Shown: positions 42,433 through 51,728 of the stretch, in pieces
Layout: the number at the start of each line of letters is the position of its first letter
Numbering within the stretch: the stretch's first letter is position 1
From: JAIBCC01 sp963763855
GTDB taxonomy: Bacteria; Acidobacteriota; Blastocatellia; Pyrinomonadales; Pyrinomonadaceae
Assembly (NCBI GenBank): GCA_963763855.1
Contig: CAVXPU010000008.1
Location: forward strand, 62,001-126,000
Direction: 5' to 3'
DNA length: 64,000 bases
Translations under genes and position numbers: made by a program
The notes under the pieces: model-generated
Seen by the model: only the letters and a program-made list of their open reading frames with translations
Database searches by the model: none
What the model was told of the DNA's origin: nothing

Positions 42433-43572
42433 ATGAATTATGTTTGGGGCGGAATATCAATATTTCTTTGCTTATTCGCGTTACTTTCTGTTATTTGGGT
42501 AATATTTCCTGCACCTTCATATTACATTTGGCTTTATTCAGTTGCCGTCAGCGAATGGAGTTTGTGGTTCGTCTTATTTGCGATAGCAAGCGTAATTTTC
42601 GCCGTTTTGGGTAAAAGTCCAACGATCATTTACTCGTCTATTATTGTCGGCGTAATTACCTGCGTAATCACGCTTTATCCTTTTTTTACATCATTTTCAG
42701 TAGCTCAAGAAAAAGGAATTTCGCTCTCAATCAGTCAATATTTCGCCGCAATTACTGGCGACAAACCAAAAGAAATTCAATTTCAAACTCGCGTTTTTGC
42801 AAAGACAGAGAATGCCGAGTTGAAGCTTGATATTTATTCGCCAAACGTAACGCCGAGTAATGGAGCGAGCATTATAGTTATCCACGGCGGTTCTTGGAGC
42901 GGCGGCGTGAGAAACGATTTTCCTCAATGGAATCAATGGTTTGCAGAAAACGGATTCACCGTTTTTGATATTGATTACACCCTTGCCCCGCAACCGAATT
43001 ATCTTAGTGCGATTACTGACATAAAATCGGCGGTTCGTTGGGTTAAGCAAAACAGCACCGAATTTAATATTTCACCTGATAAAATTATTTTGCTCGGGCG
43101 TTCTGCTGGCGGACATTTGGCGTTGATTGCCGCTTATACAGGCGGTCATAAAGTAAGTCCGACGGAGAATTTGGAACGTGTTTCGGCGGTTATTGCATTT
43201 TATGCTCCGACCGATTTGATTTGGGATTACGCAAATTTGTCGAACGAATATGTGATTGATGGACGTGGAACGCTTGCCAATTTCCTCGGCGGAAATCCGA
43301 ACGAATCGCACGAAATCCGTGATAGATTTTTGTTTGCTTCGCCGATTGAAAATGTTTCGGCGAAAACTCCGCCAACTTTATTGATTCACGGCGGTAAAGA
43401 TCAACTTGTTCGTCTGGAAAATATGTATCGGCTGGCTGATAAATTAAATGAGTCAAACGTAAGAAACAAAACGCTTTACATTCCTTATGCACAACACGGA
43501 TTTGATTACAATTTCAACGGTTGGGGTTCGCAAATTACGAAAACGACGATTTTGAATTTTTTGAATGAATAG
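42433..43572 (+). CDS. Membrane-anchored alpha/beta hydrolase (BD-FAE-like esterase)
   Basis: The 379-residue protein has three N-terminal transmembrane helices (residues about 4-25, 35-57, 63-85). The hydrolase domain carries IIVIHGGSWSGGVRN (oxyanion loop), ILLGRSAGGHLALIAAY (nucleophile Ser), IHGGKDQLVRL with the Asp and IPYAQHGFDYNF with the His. This is typical of the BD-FAE/esterase-lipase family; the substrate is likely an ester of a sugar or lipid. It abuts the FKBP gene without a gap. Confidence 0.82.
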   Translation: MNYVWGGISIFLCLFALLSVIWVIFPAPSYYIWLYSVAVSEWSLWFVLFAIASVIFAVLGKSPTIIYSSIIVGVITCVITLYPFFTSFSVAQEKGISLSISQYFAAITGDKPKEIQFQTRVFAKTENAELKLDIYSPNVTPSNGASIIVIHGGSWSGGVRNDFPQWNQWFAENGFTVFDIDYTLAPQPNYLSAITDIKSAVRWVKQNSTEFNISPDKIILLGRSAGGHLALIAAYTGGHKVSPTENLERVSAVIAFYAPTDLIWDYANLSNEYVIDGRGTLANFLGGNPNESHEIRDRFLFASPIENVSAKTPPTLLIHGGKDQLVRLENMYRLADKLNESNVRNKTLYIPYAQHGFDYNFNGWGSQITKTTILNFLNE

Positions 43573-43646
43573 GCATAAACGCGACCGTGAGGAAGCGTGC
43601 CAAATGTTAAGTTTCGACACGCTCCTTCAAAGTCGCGTTTCTGCCT
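43571..43646. repeat. REP/REPIN-like palindrome between convergent genes
   Basis: AAACGCGAC (43577-43585) pairs with GTCGCGTTT (43632-43640). Inside, AGCGTG (43593-43598) pairs with CACGCT (43618-43623). AGGCA at 43571 and TGCCT at 43642 extend the stem. The whole 70-bp hairpin fills the gap between the hydrolase stop and the mannanase stop, and may also terminate both transcripts. Confidence 0.75.
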
Positions 43647-44942
43647 CTAACGGAGTTCTTTCGCATACTTATTGATAATCGTCCAAGTCGTTTTATCACT
43701 ATCAAATACAGTATTCAAACCTTGCTCTTCCATCGGCGGATCGCCCATAAATTCATCGCCAATTTTCCAGAAGATTTGATTTATAATTGGACGCGAAGTT
43801 CCGCCAAATGCCCAGAAATTTGCACCCGCGATTACGCCGTTTGATTTCTTGCTTTCGGCGACAAACGCAAACATTTTCGAGTAATAATCATCGCGGAAAG
43901 TTGTAGGCGAATTGATGTCGAAAGATTGCTCATCGCGTGGTAAACCGAATTCTTCGATGACCAAAGGTTTGTTCAGTTTCTCCGCGATTTTGATGTGTTC
44001 ATCGACATAATCCGTTGCTTTTTTGACGACATTCGGATAACCTTCCGCGATTTTGTCGCCCAAAAACCAGCTCCAATTCTTCGCCCAAATATGAATCGTC
44101 AAATAATCAACGTTTTTGTCCGCGTGAATTTCCTCGAAAAGCGGCATACTTTCCGTTCCCATAAAACCTTCATGTCCAAGCGTGACGAGATGATTTTTGT
44201 CCTTCTTTTTAATCATCGCGGCAACATCTGAAATCCATTTTTTGTAGTCGGCATTCGCGTAGGCACGCATCGGGCGAGGCTCGTTGGCGAGTTCCCATGC
44301 CATAATCGTTTCATCATCAATATAACGCTTTTTATTAAACTTATTTGTGCGATTCATTACGACGCTAACTTGTTCATTATATGCGGCTTTACACGGCGAA
44401 CAACTGTAAAATTTACTGACAATATCGCGTTGTTCATCCCAGCTAAGTTTGCGTGTTTCCTGATCTTTTGGCACAAGTTTATTCCAGATCAAATACTGCT
44501 GAAAACCGCCGCTCCATTCCCAATTATTGCTAAAAAAGACGATTGCTTTCAGATTCCGTTTGCCCATCTCGTGCAATACTAAGTCTAATCCATTCAACAC
44601 TTCCGTATTAAATTTGCCTTGCACAGGCTGAAGCGGCGGACCAACCCGCGTTACACCATTTATTAACCCGGAACCTTCCGCACCTGCGATAATCCGCAGA
44701 TTCGTGACGCCATTTGCTTTGAGAAAATCAAGTTCCGTACGAAGCCGTTTGATGCCTCTCTTTTTGTCTTTTTCGAGACCTAAATATGAGCCATACCAAT
44801 AGTTTGTGCCGATGAAATAATAAGGCGTTTCACCGATCATGAATTGATGTCCTTTTACCGTAACAAAGGGCGATTTCGCGACGATTGAAAGCGACGCAAA
44901 ACAGATGATCGCAAAAGTAAATAACAAGGTTTTTATTCGCAT
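43647..44942 (-). CDS. Exported GH5-type mannanase/cellulase
   Basis: The 431-residue protein has a signal peptide (residues 5-22). The barrel shows YFIGTNYWYGSYLG near residue 42, NLRIIAGAEGSG near 97, AWELANEPRPM near 213 (acid/base Glu) and VIEEFGLPRD near 325 (nucleophile Glu). This is the pattern of GH5 subfamily mannanases. It probably degrades beta-mannan outside the cell. Confidence 0.88.
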   Translation of the reverse strand: MRIKTLLFTFAIICFASLSIVAKSPFVTVKGHQFMIGETPYYFIGTNYWYGSYLGLEKDKKRGIKRLRTELDFLKANGVTNLRIIAGAEGSGLINGVTRVGPPLQPVQGKFNTEVLNGLDLVLHEMGKRNLKAIVFFSNNWEWSGGFQQYLIWNKLVPKDQETRKLSWDEQRDIVSKFYSCSPCKAAYNEQVSVVMNRTNKFNKKRYIDDETIMAWELANEPRPMRAYANADYKKWISDVAAMIKKKDKNHLVTLGHEGFMGTESMPLFEEIHADKNVDYLTIHIWAKNWSWFLGDKIAEGYPNVVKKATDYVDEHIKIAEKLNKPLVIEEFGLPRDEQSFDINSPTTFRDDYYSKMFAFVAESKKSNGVIAGANFWAFGGTSRPIINQIFWKIGDEFMGDPPMEEQGLNTVFDSDKTTWTIINKYAKELR

Positions 44943-45081
44943 TTTTTGATTATAAAGACTTGTTGTGGAAATTCAACTTGGCGAAAATCAGTGTACCGAG
45001 CCGCAGCAATCAGCTTTAAATTCAAAAATCCTCACTTTCAAATGCTCGCTATCGTTCGCTATACTAATTATTTACAACTTT

Positions 45082-46972
45082 ATGAATATCCTTTCGTTAG
45101 AAAATGTCAGTAAAAATTATGGTATCAAACCACTTTTTGAAAATGTCACCATCGGGCTCGAAGACTCAGATAAAATTGGCATAATCGGTGCAAATGGTTC
45201 GGGGAAAACGACTTTGCTTCGGGTAATTGCTGGCAAAGAAACGCCTGATACGGGTCGAATCGTCCGTGCCGCCAGCAAAAATGTCGCCTATTTATCACAA
45301 AATCCGCAGTTTATAGAAGAAGCTACCGTTCTCGAAACAATTTTCGCTTCAAGTTCGCGGGTCATGAAATTGATTCAGGATTATGAAACGGCTTGCCATG
45401 ATCTGGCAGATCGAATATTCAGATGAATTGCTCGAAAAAGTCTCCGATTTACAACACGAACTCGAAATTTGCGGCGGTTGGGAAATTGAAACAAATGCCA
45501 AAAATGTGCTGACGAAACTTGGCATTACTGATACAACTGCTCAAATGAAAACGCTTTCCGGCGGACAACGCAAACGGGTTGCACTGGCACACGAACTCAT
45601 CGTTAAACCCGATATTTTGATCCTCGATGAACCGACCAATCATCTTGACGCGGACACGATCGAATGGCTTGAGGATTACTTGCGGCGTTACACAGGTGCG
45701 TTGCTGCTTGTTACGCATGACCGGTATTTTCTTGATCGCGTTACCAATCGAATTTTTGAGATCGATCGTGGTGCGGTGCAAACTTTTGCAGGGAATTACG
45801 CCTATTATTTGGAGAAAAAAGAAGAGCAAGATTCGCTCCGGGCAGTTGAAGGACACAAACGCGAACAGTTGATTAAAAAGGAGTTAGCATGGCTTCGGCG
45901 TGGCTCAAAGGCACGAACACGTAAGTCAAAACATCGAATCAATGCCGCCCATGAATTGATGGCTCAACCGAAAGAAAGGGCAAAAGCCGAAATTGATATT
46001 GCGATTGGCTCGAAGCGTTTGGGAAGTAAAATCGTTGAGATTTATAACATTTCAAAAGCTTTCGGCGAACGCGTACTTATTGATAATTTTTCATATTTAC
46101 TTAAACGCGACGACCGCATCGGAATCATCGGCGAAAATGGCTCGGGTAAGACAACTCTTTTGGAAATTTTGACGGATCGACTTAAAGCAGATTCGGGTGA
46201 GATCGAGATCGGGCAGACCGTGAAAATTGGTTATTACGACCAAGAAAGTCGTGCTTTGAACGAAAATTTGCGGGTCATTGATTACATCAAAGAAGTTGCC
46301 GAATACGTTACAACTGTTGACGGCAATCAGATTACGGCTTCACAGATGCTGGAAAAATTCCTCTTTCCGCCAGCCGCACAATATTCAATAATCGGAAATC
46401 TTTCCGGCGGCGAACGGCGGCGTTTGTATCTTTTGCGAATCTTGATGGCATCTCCAAATGTTTTGCTGTTAGATGAGCCGACGAACGATTTGGACATTCC
46501 AACTTTGATTGCATTGGAGGAATATTTAGACGATTTCGCCGGAGCATTAATCGTTGTCAGCCACGATCGATACTTTTTAGATCGAACGATTGATTCGATT
46601 TTCAGATTTGAAGCTGGCGGACATATCCGCGAATTTGCGGGCGACTATTCGGCGTATCTGGAAATAATTGAAAGTGAAGAAGCTGAAATCAAAAATGCAG
46701 ACACACGCACGAAAGTAAGTGTGCCAACTACTGACGAACCCAAAAAACAAAAGGTAAACAAACTTTCATTCAAAGAAAAACACGAACTCGAAAAGCTTGA
46801 AACTAAGATTCCGATAAGCGAGCAGCGTTTGGCAGAAATCGAAAACGAACTCGCTGAATTCGCGACCGATTCTTATAAATTAAATGAATTGATCAATGAA
46901 CAAAAGAAGTTAACTGCAGATTTGGAAAAATCAATCGAGCGTTGGGCAGAGCTCGAGGGACGTTTGGCTTAA
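45082..46972 (+). pseudogene. ABC-F family ATPase, single frameshift
   Basis: The first frame from the ATG at 45082 holds Walker A GIIGANGSGKTTLLRV; it ends at 45426. The second frame (45383-46972) holds LSGGQRKRVALAHEL, LILDEPTNHLDADTIEWLED, the linker RRGSKARTRKSKHRINAAH, a second Walker A GIIGENGSGKTTLLEI, LSGGERRRLYLLRIL and LLLDEPTNDLDIPTLIALEE. Together they are a complete two-domain ABC-F translation factor (Uup/EttA-like), with a coiled-coil C-terminus as in Uup. One shift near 45410-45424 separates them; a sequencing indel is quite possible because all motifs are intact. Confidence 0.85.
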
Positions 46973-46994
46973 TTACTTGTGTAATCGATAAAAT

Positions 46995-47129
46995 TCACGA
47001 TTTTAAAAAACTCAAAAGCTCAACGTCATCATCATTTAACATACTCAACATCGAATCGACGCCGCCATTTTTCAGTCCGTGAACCGCCCAAAATAGTGGA
47101 GTCGCCTGATGATTGATGCAGATTCGATT
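46995..47129 (-). pseudogene. Ankyrin-repeat gene remnant
   Basis: The minus strand encodes NRICINHQATPLFWAVHGLK and NGGVDSMLSML, ending at a TGA at 46995. This is about 70% like NRICIDHKASPLFWAIHGFK in the ankyrin gene at 48015-48647, so it is the end of a duplicate whose front is missing. The rest of the 345-bp gap (47130-47317) holds nothing I recognise. Confidence 0.65.
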
Positions 47130-47317
47130 TTACAAAGGTTTTAACTGATAAATTATCGCTTTTCGAGCAAAAAATAATCCGCAATGATAAGTAAAACTAC
47201 GATTATGATACGCAAATTGGTTAAATTTCTTGCAGCACTTTCTACTTCAAAATGATAAAAAATTGCTTTATTCTTGGAACTTGAATTCCGAAATTTGTTG
47301 AATTATAATTTTTAGCT

Positions 47318-47992
47318 ATGAGAATTTTAACATTTACGGCTCTCTGCTTAATCTTTTCTTTGTTTGTTTCAGCACAGGAAAAGCAATTGGAAACAGCGAT
47401 TACTGAAGCTGAATGGATTCAAGCGGTTCGTGCGGCTTCACGCAAGTCTGATACGGCAAATGTTGGAGCAAGTGAACTAACCCGGTTTTTCGCGAACGGA
47501 AAACTGCAAAAAACGCTCACTCATACCAGACTCTATCATAGCCCCGACCGCCGTTGGACTTTGGATATTGAAGAAGATTCCGCAAAAAAACGGCGTACCG
47601 ACGAATATGTGAAGATCGGGGAACAGGAATACGTCCGAATAAATGGCGGTAAGTGGCGAAAAACTGTCCGATATCCGACAACTATGCAGGTACCCGCTGA
47701 TTCAACGGGAGTGGAAATTAAGGATAGTTTTCGAAAAACTACCGGCTTCTTAAACGGAAAGGAATTTAGCGTGTATATCAGCGAACGAAATTATCGGCAA
47801 GGCAGCAAAACATCTATATATATTGAAAGAAGCTGGATTTCTTCCGATGGAATGTTGGTGCGGGAAGAACAGAATACCATCGCGGCAGACAACGGAATCA
47901 CCGAGATGGAATTCACCGCAATAGTAGATTACGGCATTGCTAATGAGGGCAAGGTCGAGGCAAAGATCAAGTTGGCGAAATCGAAGAAGTAA
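47318..47992 (+). CDS. Exported hypothetical protein (224 aa)
   Basis: It has a signal peptide (residues 3-19, MRILTFTALCLIFSLFVSAQ). The mature part has paired aromatic/basic beta segments (RLYHSPDRRWTLDIEEDSAK, GGKWRKTVRYPTTMQVPADS) and ends IKLAKSKK. This suggests a periplasmic beta-rich domain of the kind that binds lipid or polymer, but no family can be named. Confidence 0.7.
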   Translation: MRILTFTALCLIFSLFVSAQEKQLETAITEAEWIQAVRAASRKSDTANVGASELTRFFANGKLQKTLTHTRLYHSPDRRWTLDIEEDSAKKRRTDEYVKIGEQEYVRINGGKWRKTVRYPTTMQVPADSTGVEIKDSFRKTTGFLNGKEFSVYISERNYRQGSKTSIYIERSWISSDGMLVREEQNTIAADNGITEMEFTAIVDYGIANEGKVEAKIKLAKSKK

Positions 47993-48014
47993 TCGGAAGA
48001 TTTTTTCAATTCAA

Positions 48015-48647
48015 TTATCCAAGTTGTTTTCTTAATTCCGAATCGCCGTCGGTGAGCAAATCAAAAACGGTTTCACCTCCGCGATTCGGAATTGTTTTAT
48101 CCGCACCTGCTTCAACGAGCAGCCGCACGCATTCAACCGTATTTCCTAGATTTTGACCGCCGCCAAACTTAAAACCGTGAATCGCCCAAAACAGCGGACT
48201 TGCCTTGTGATCGATACAAATTCTATTGATTTCCGCACCGCTTTCGATCAGTTTTTGCACCAACACAGGTCGCCCGCACCACGCAGCCCAATGCAACGCC
48301 GTCCCGCCATGACAACCTTTATGATGAATATTTGCACCGTGATCCACATACAAACACGCGACCGCATCCGCATGCAAACTAGCCGCCGCAACCAACGGCG
48401 AATCGTGCTTTTCAACCAGCTCATTGCCATCAACCTTCGCCCCAAATTCCAAAAAAATCTTCGCGATTTCCACCGCTTCGTCGTCAGTAATTTTTTTCGC
48501 AAAAACCGCATCACAAATCCGATGGAGCGGATGAGCCTTGTCGCTACAAAACATATTTAACGCAATGCCTTCATTCGCAATCTGCGGATTGTTTGAAAGT
48601 GCTTGTTTGATGGCGATGTAGTTTTTGGTTTCGATTAGGTTTTTCAT
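48015..48647 (-). CDS. Ankyrin-repeat protein
   Basis: The 210-residue protein has three to four ankyrin repeats: VAAASLHADAVACLYVDHGA, ALHWAAWCGRPVLVQKLIES and SPLFWAIHGFKFGGG, then CVRLLVEAGADKTIPNRGGE. No signal peptide. Ankyrin proteins bind partner proteins; the partner is unknown. A remnant of a duplicate lies at 46995-47129, and another ankyrin gene is at 56247. Confidence 0.82.
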   Translation of the reverse strand: MKNLIETKNYIAIKQALSNNPQIANEGIALNMFCSDKAHPLHRICDAVFAKKITDDEAVEIAKIFLEFGAKVDGNELVEKHDSPLVAAASLHADAVACLYVDHGANIHHKGCHGGTALHWAAWCGRPVLVQKLIESGAEINRICIDHKASPLFWAIHGFKFGGGQNLGNTVECVRLLVEAGADKTIPNRGGETVFDLLTDGDSELRKQLG

Positions 48648-48662
48648 ATCGTTTTGTAATAG

Positions 48663-49778
48663 TTACGAAACAATTTCCGTTTCGGGATTAGCCATAAAAC
48701 GATGAAACGATTTCCAATATTTATCCTTATAAATTTCGAAGCTGCATTCCAACTTGGTGGAATACTTTCGCTTAATTGATTCTGCAACTTTCGATGGAAT
48801 TCGGAAATCATTGCAGGCAAAATACACTTCTCTCAACCCGTTTGAGGTTTGTCTGCCGATATTAAGAAAACCATCAGCATCTTTCAATTCCAAGTGCAAA
48901 TCATCTTCAATTTGATAGAGTAAGTCGTTGGTGTTTTGGTCAGGCATTCCATTGTCCAAAGAGCTTTGAAACTTTAAGTGGAAATTCAGAATCCAAGGGT
49001 GCGAAGCCTTTCTATCCCAATTCAAAAGTTCGGTATTAATTGTTGCAATCAATATGTCGCCATTTTCCATTTCTGCCTCCATGATTGCAAATGTGTCGTT
49101 TTCAGTATTGATTCGAATTCCCTCGTATTTTTCAACAAACTCGGACTGGCGACGTTTCAAAAACTCTTTAAGTTCAGTAACAGATTTCATCGGATGCTCA
49201 ATTTCGTTTTCCTTCACAAATTTCCAACTGTCGATCATCGTTAAAAAGGTCAATTCTCCCAAATAATTGTCAAGAAAAATAAGACAACCTCCAATTATTT
49301 CCGTTCTGTTCGAATCATTGAGGTCTTTGTGTGAAAAACTGATGTCGATTTCATCAGGATAAATGTTGTCTTGGGTCGGATAAAACAAGATATTTTCAGT
49401 TGAAAACTTGTGGTTCGCCATCGAAACTGAGAACGATTCGCGATCCATCGCTGGCTTTAGAGCGGTAAATTTCCAACCCGGAATTGCGGGAGCCGAATCC
49501 ACAAGTTCCTCAATAAAAACGATGTTTTCAATCACGCCGTCGGGCGTAAGAACAAGTTCGACGGTGTTTTCGTCAAGCATTCCGGTCAATGTAAAAATGC
49601 CTGATCGAAGGTGGTCTAGTTTTGGTGTGACCTCATCAAAAAAATCTATTTCGATGTTTCCTTGCTTTTTGACGACGTTCGCAAATGCTCGCTCATTCTT
49701 AGCAAACCAATCCCAAAAATCAGCGTAAGTGCTTATCGGAACATCTTTTTTACCAAGAATATTTTGTAAAAATTTCAT
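48663..49778 (-). CDS. DUF695 domain protein
   Basis: The 371-residue cytoplasmic protein contains ENGDILIATINTELLNWDRK followed by ASHPWILNFHLKF, the DUF695 signature, near residues 240-275. The N-terminal half (YADFWDWFAKNERAFANVVK) and the C-terminal half (DGFLNIGRQTSNGLREVYFA) are typical of longer members with DUF4085/regulator-of-RNase-E-B-like parts. Function is unknown. Confidence 0.7.
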   Translation of the reverse strand: MKFLQNILGKKDVPISTYADFWDWFAKNERAFANVVKKQGNIEIDFFDEVTPKLDHLRSGIFTLTGMLDENTVELVLTPDGVIENIVFIEELVDSAPAIPGWKFTALKPAMDRESFSVSMANHKFSTENILFYPTQDNIYPDEIDISFSHKDLNDSNRTEIIGGCLIFLDNYLGELTFLTMIDSWKFVKENEIEHPMKSVTELKEFLKRRQSEFVEKYEGIRINTENDTFAIMEAEMENGDILIATINTELLNWDRKASHPWILNFHLKFQSSLDNGMPDQNTNDLLYQIEDDLHLELKDADGFLNIGRQTSNGLREVYFACNDFRIPSKVAESIKRKYSTKLECSFEIYKDKYWKSFHRFMANPETEIVS

Positions 49779-49879
49779 ATACTTTCACCTTTCGAATTGA
49801 TTAAAGCCTCAATTTTATGTTAGTTTGCACGCGAAAATCTATCCGCTGAGTAACCGATCGTTTGCTATCAAAAAAAGTT

Positions 49880-50881
49880 TCAATCTTTCCTCTTTGGATT
49901 AAGTTTTTTCGCGGTTGTTTCAATCAATTTTACAAAATCTTTTTCGCCTTCGGACAACTCATTTTTCGTTCTTTCTTTGTATTTTTCATACTCGGCAGTC
50001 GCTTTTTTCAATGCGTCTGCGTGGCTGATTGTTCCGGCATTTTCCAAAATATCATTGCCAGTCATTCTCACAAAATCGTCGAGCCGTTCGACCCAATCTT
50101 TCATATACATCGGCTTGCGGTTTAGTGCCTGCAATTCGCCTAATTCAAGATAAGCCGTGACCATTCGGTTCAGCACATTCAGTTCGTTTTCGTCCAAATA
50201 GTTTTTGGCGATTTCGGTTTCCTGTTTTGTCGGCTTGCTGCCTTTGATGTGGGTCAAACCGAGATTCGGCTTTTTTGCATCAATCCGCTCGAAAACAATC
50301 TCGGCGGCGGTGTGTCCGTGTGCCGCCCAGTGCATTTTGTTTTGCACGGTTTGAAAAAACTGGACGGATATTTCTAACCTCGGATCGTAGTCGATACTGG
50401 TCGCGTAAATATCCAAAATCTTTCGCCAAAAAACCTTTTCGGACGACCGAATATCACGAATCCGAGCCAATAATTCTTCAAAATAATTACCGCCGCCCGC
50501 TTCTTTCAGCAAATCGTCGTTCATCGTAAAACCTTTTACAATGTATTCCCGCAGCCGTGCCGTCGCCCATTGGCGAAACTTTGTTCCTTGATGACTTTTT
50601 ACGCGATAGCCGACTGAAATTATTACGTCGAGGTTGTAATAGCCAACGTCGTAATTTTTACCATCAGCCGCAGTTGTTCGGGAATTCCGAACAACTGAAT
50701 TTGCATCCAATTCGCCTTCGTCAAAGATATTTTTGATGTGTTCGCTGATTGTTGCTTTAGATTTTTGAAAAAGTTCGCACAACTGAGCCTGCGTGAGCCA
50801 AACAGTTTCATCCGCCAAACGAGTTTCAATTTTCGTGTTGCCGTCTTCGGTTTGGTAGATGATTATGTTGGTGTTTTCCAT
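49880..50881 (-). CDS. RhuM-family protein
   Basis: From the ATG at 50881 the protein has 333 residues. IETRLADETVWLTQAQLCEL and FQKSKATISEHIKNIFDEGE form the N-terminal DNA-binding-like part, and YNLDVIISVGYRVKSHQGTK followed by FRQWATARLREYI is the RhuM/Fic-related signature. RhuM proteins are linked to mobile islands and defence loci. It starts 4 bp after the HNH nuclease gene stop, so it is part of that operon. Confidence 0.85.
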   Translation of the reverse strand: MENTNIIIYQTEDGNTKIETRLADETVWLTQAQLCELFQKSKATISEHIKNIFDEGELDANSVVRNSRTTAADGKNYDVGYYNLDVIISVGYRVKSHQGTKFRQWATARLREYIVKGFTMNDDLLKEAGGGNYFEELLARIRDIRSSEKVFWRKILDIYATSIDYDPRLEISVQFFQTVQNKMHWAAHGHTAAEIVFERIDAKKPNLGLTHIKGSKPTKQETEIAKNYLDENELNVLNRMVTAYLELGELQALNRKPMYMKDWVERLDDFVRMTGNDILENAGTISHADALKKATAEYEKYKERTKNELSEGEKDFVKLIETTAKKLNPKRKD

Positions 50882-50885
50882 GGAT

Positions 50886-51728
50886 TTACAACCTAAATCC
50901 TTCCTCGCAAAACCAATCACAATTAGCAATTGCTCTATACATAGCGGCTTGCCACGAATTAATGTTTGCGTGACTTCTTGTCTCCGCACCATTGAATAAA
51001 TGTGTTCTTACACCTGCCGCACCAAGAGCAGCATGAATCTTTGTTAGTCTCAAATTTATCATTGCAAGTTCAACCGCAGCTTGTGCGGAATATAAAGCGT
51101 TTAACTCTAAAGATCCAAAATGAAACGCAACTCTGTCAGAAAGAAGTTTACTCCAAGTATAATGCGGGGCAACTTTAAACTGAATTGATGGTGGAGCTGA
51201 GTGTGTAACTGTCGCCTCCAGCCAAAGGTCATTCTCAATATCGTCAAAATATGGGTGAAGTGTTGTTTCTTCAGCTGCGGTAGGATACCTAGTGCGTTTT
51301 GAAAAATTGCAGTCCAAACACGAAGGAACTAAATTGATCGGCACAACTGAAAGTCTGGGATATTCTGCCTTTGGTAAGTAATGGTCAATGGTCTTCACGA
51401 TTCTCTGAGAACAAAGAGGGCAGATGCCATTAGGTGCTGCAATTTTTAACTCGTCATAAATTCTTCTGCCTGGCGTTCCTTGTTTCGCCATTCTTAAAGT
51501 ATAAACATCCTCTAGCTCTTTGGAAGTTACATTGCCATTTACTAAAGTTTCCCTAACAACAGTATGAAGTAATCCTGTTTTTGCTTTTGTATCAAATTCA
51601 GTTGCTGCCTGCTCAATCAAAGTTCTTGCTGTAGTCAATCGGGTTCTGAGATCAGCGTTTCTGACAATTGTAAGGCATTCAATAAACACGTCACCTGAAT
51701 TATATGTTGGCATCGGTAAACTTCTCAT
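50886..51728 (-). CDS. HNH endonuclease (PtuB-like)
   Basis: The 280-residue protein carries the HNH core: CPLCSQRIVKTIDHYLPKAE near 97 (zinc Cys pair and the catalytic His), then NLVPSCLDCNFSKRTRYPTA near 130 (second Cys pair and Asn). The spacing fits PtuB of Septu, where an ATPase and an HNH protein act together against phage. The ATG overlaps the ATPase stop (51725-51728), so translation is coupled. Confidence 0.72.
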   Translation of the reverse strand: MRSLPMPTYNSGDVFIECLTIVRNADLRTRLTTARTLIEQAATEFDTKAKTGLLHTVVRETLVNGNVTSKELEDVYTLRMAKQGTPGRRIYDELKIAAPNGICPLCSQRIVKTIDHYLPKAEYPRLSVVPINLVPSCLDCNFSKRTRYPTAAEETTLHPYFDDIENDLWLEATVTHSAPPSIQFKVAPHYTWSKLLSDRVAFHFGSLELNALYSAQAAVELAMINLRLTKIHAALGAAGVRTHLFNGAETRSHANINSWQAAMYRAIANCDWFCEEGFRL

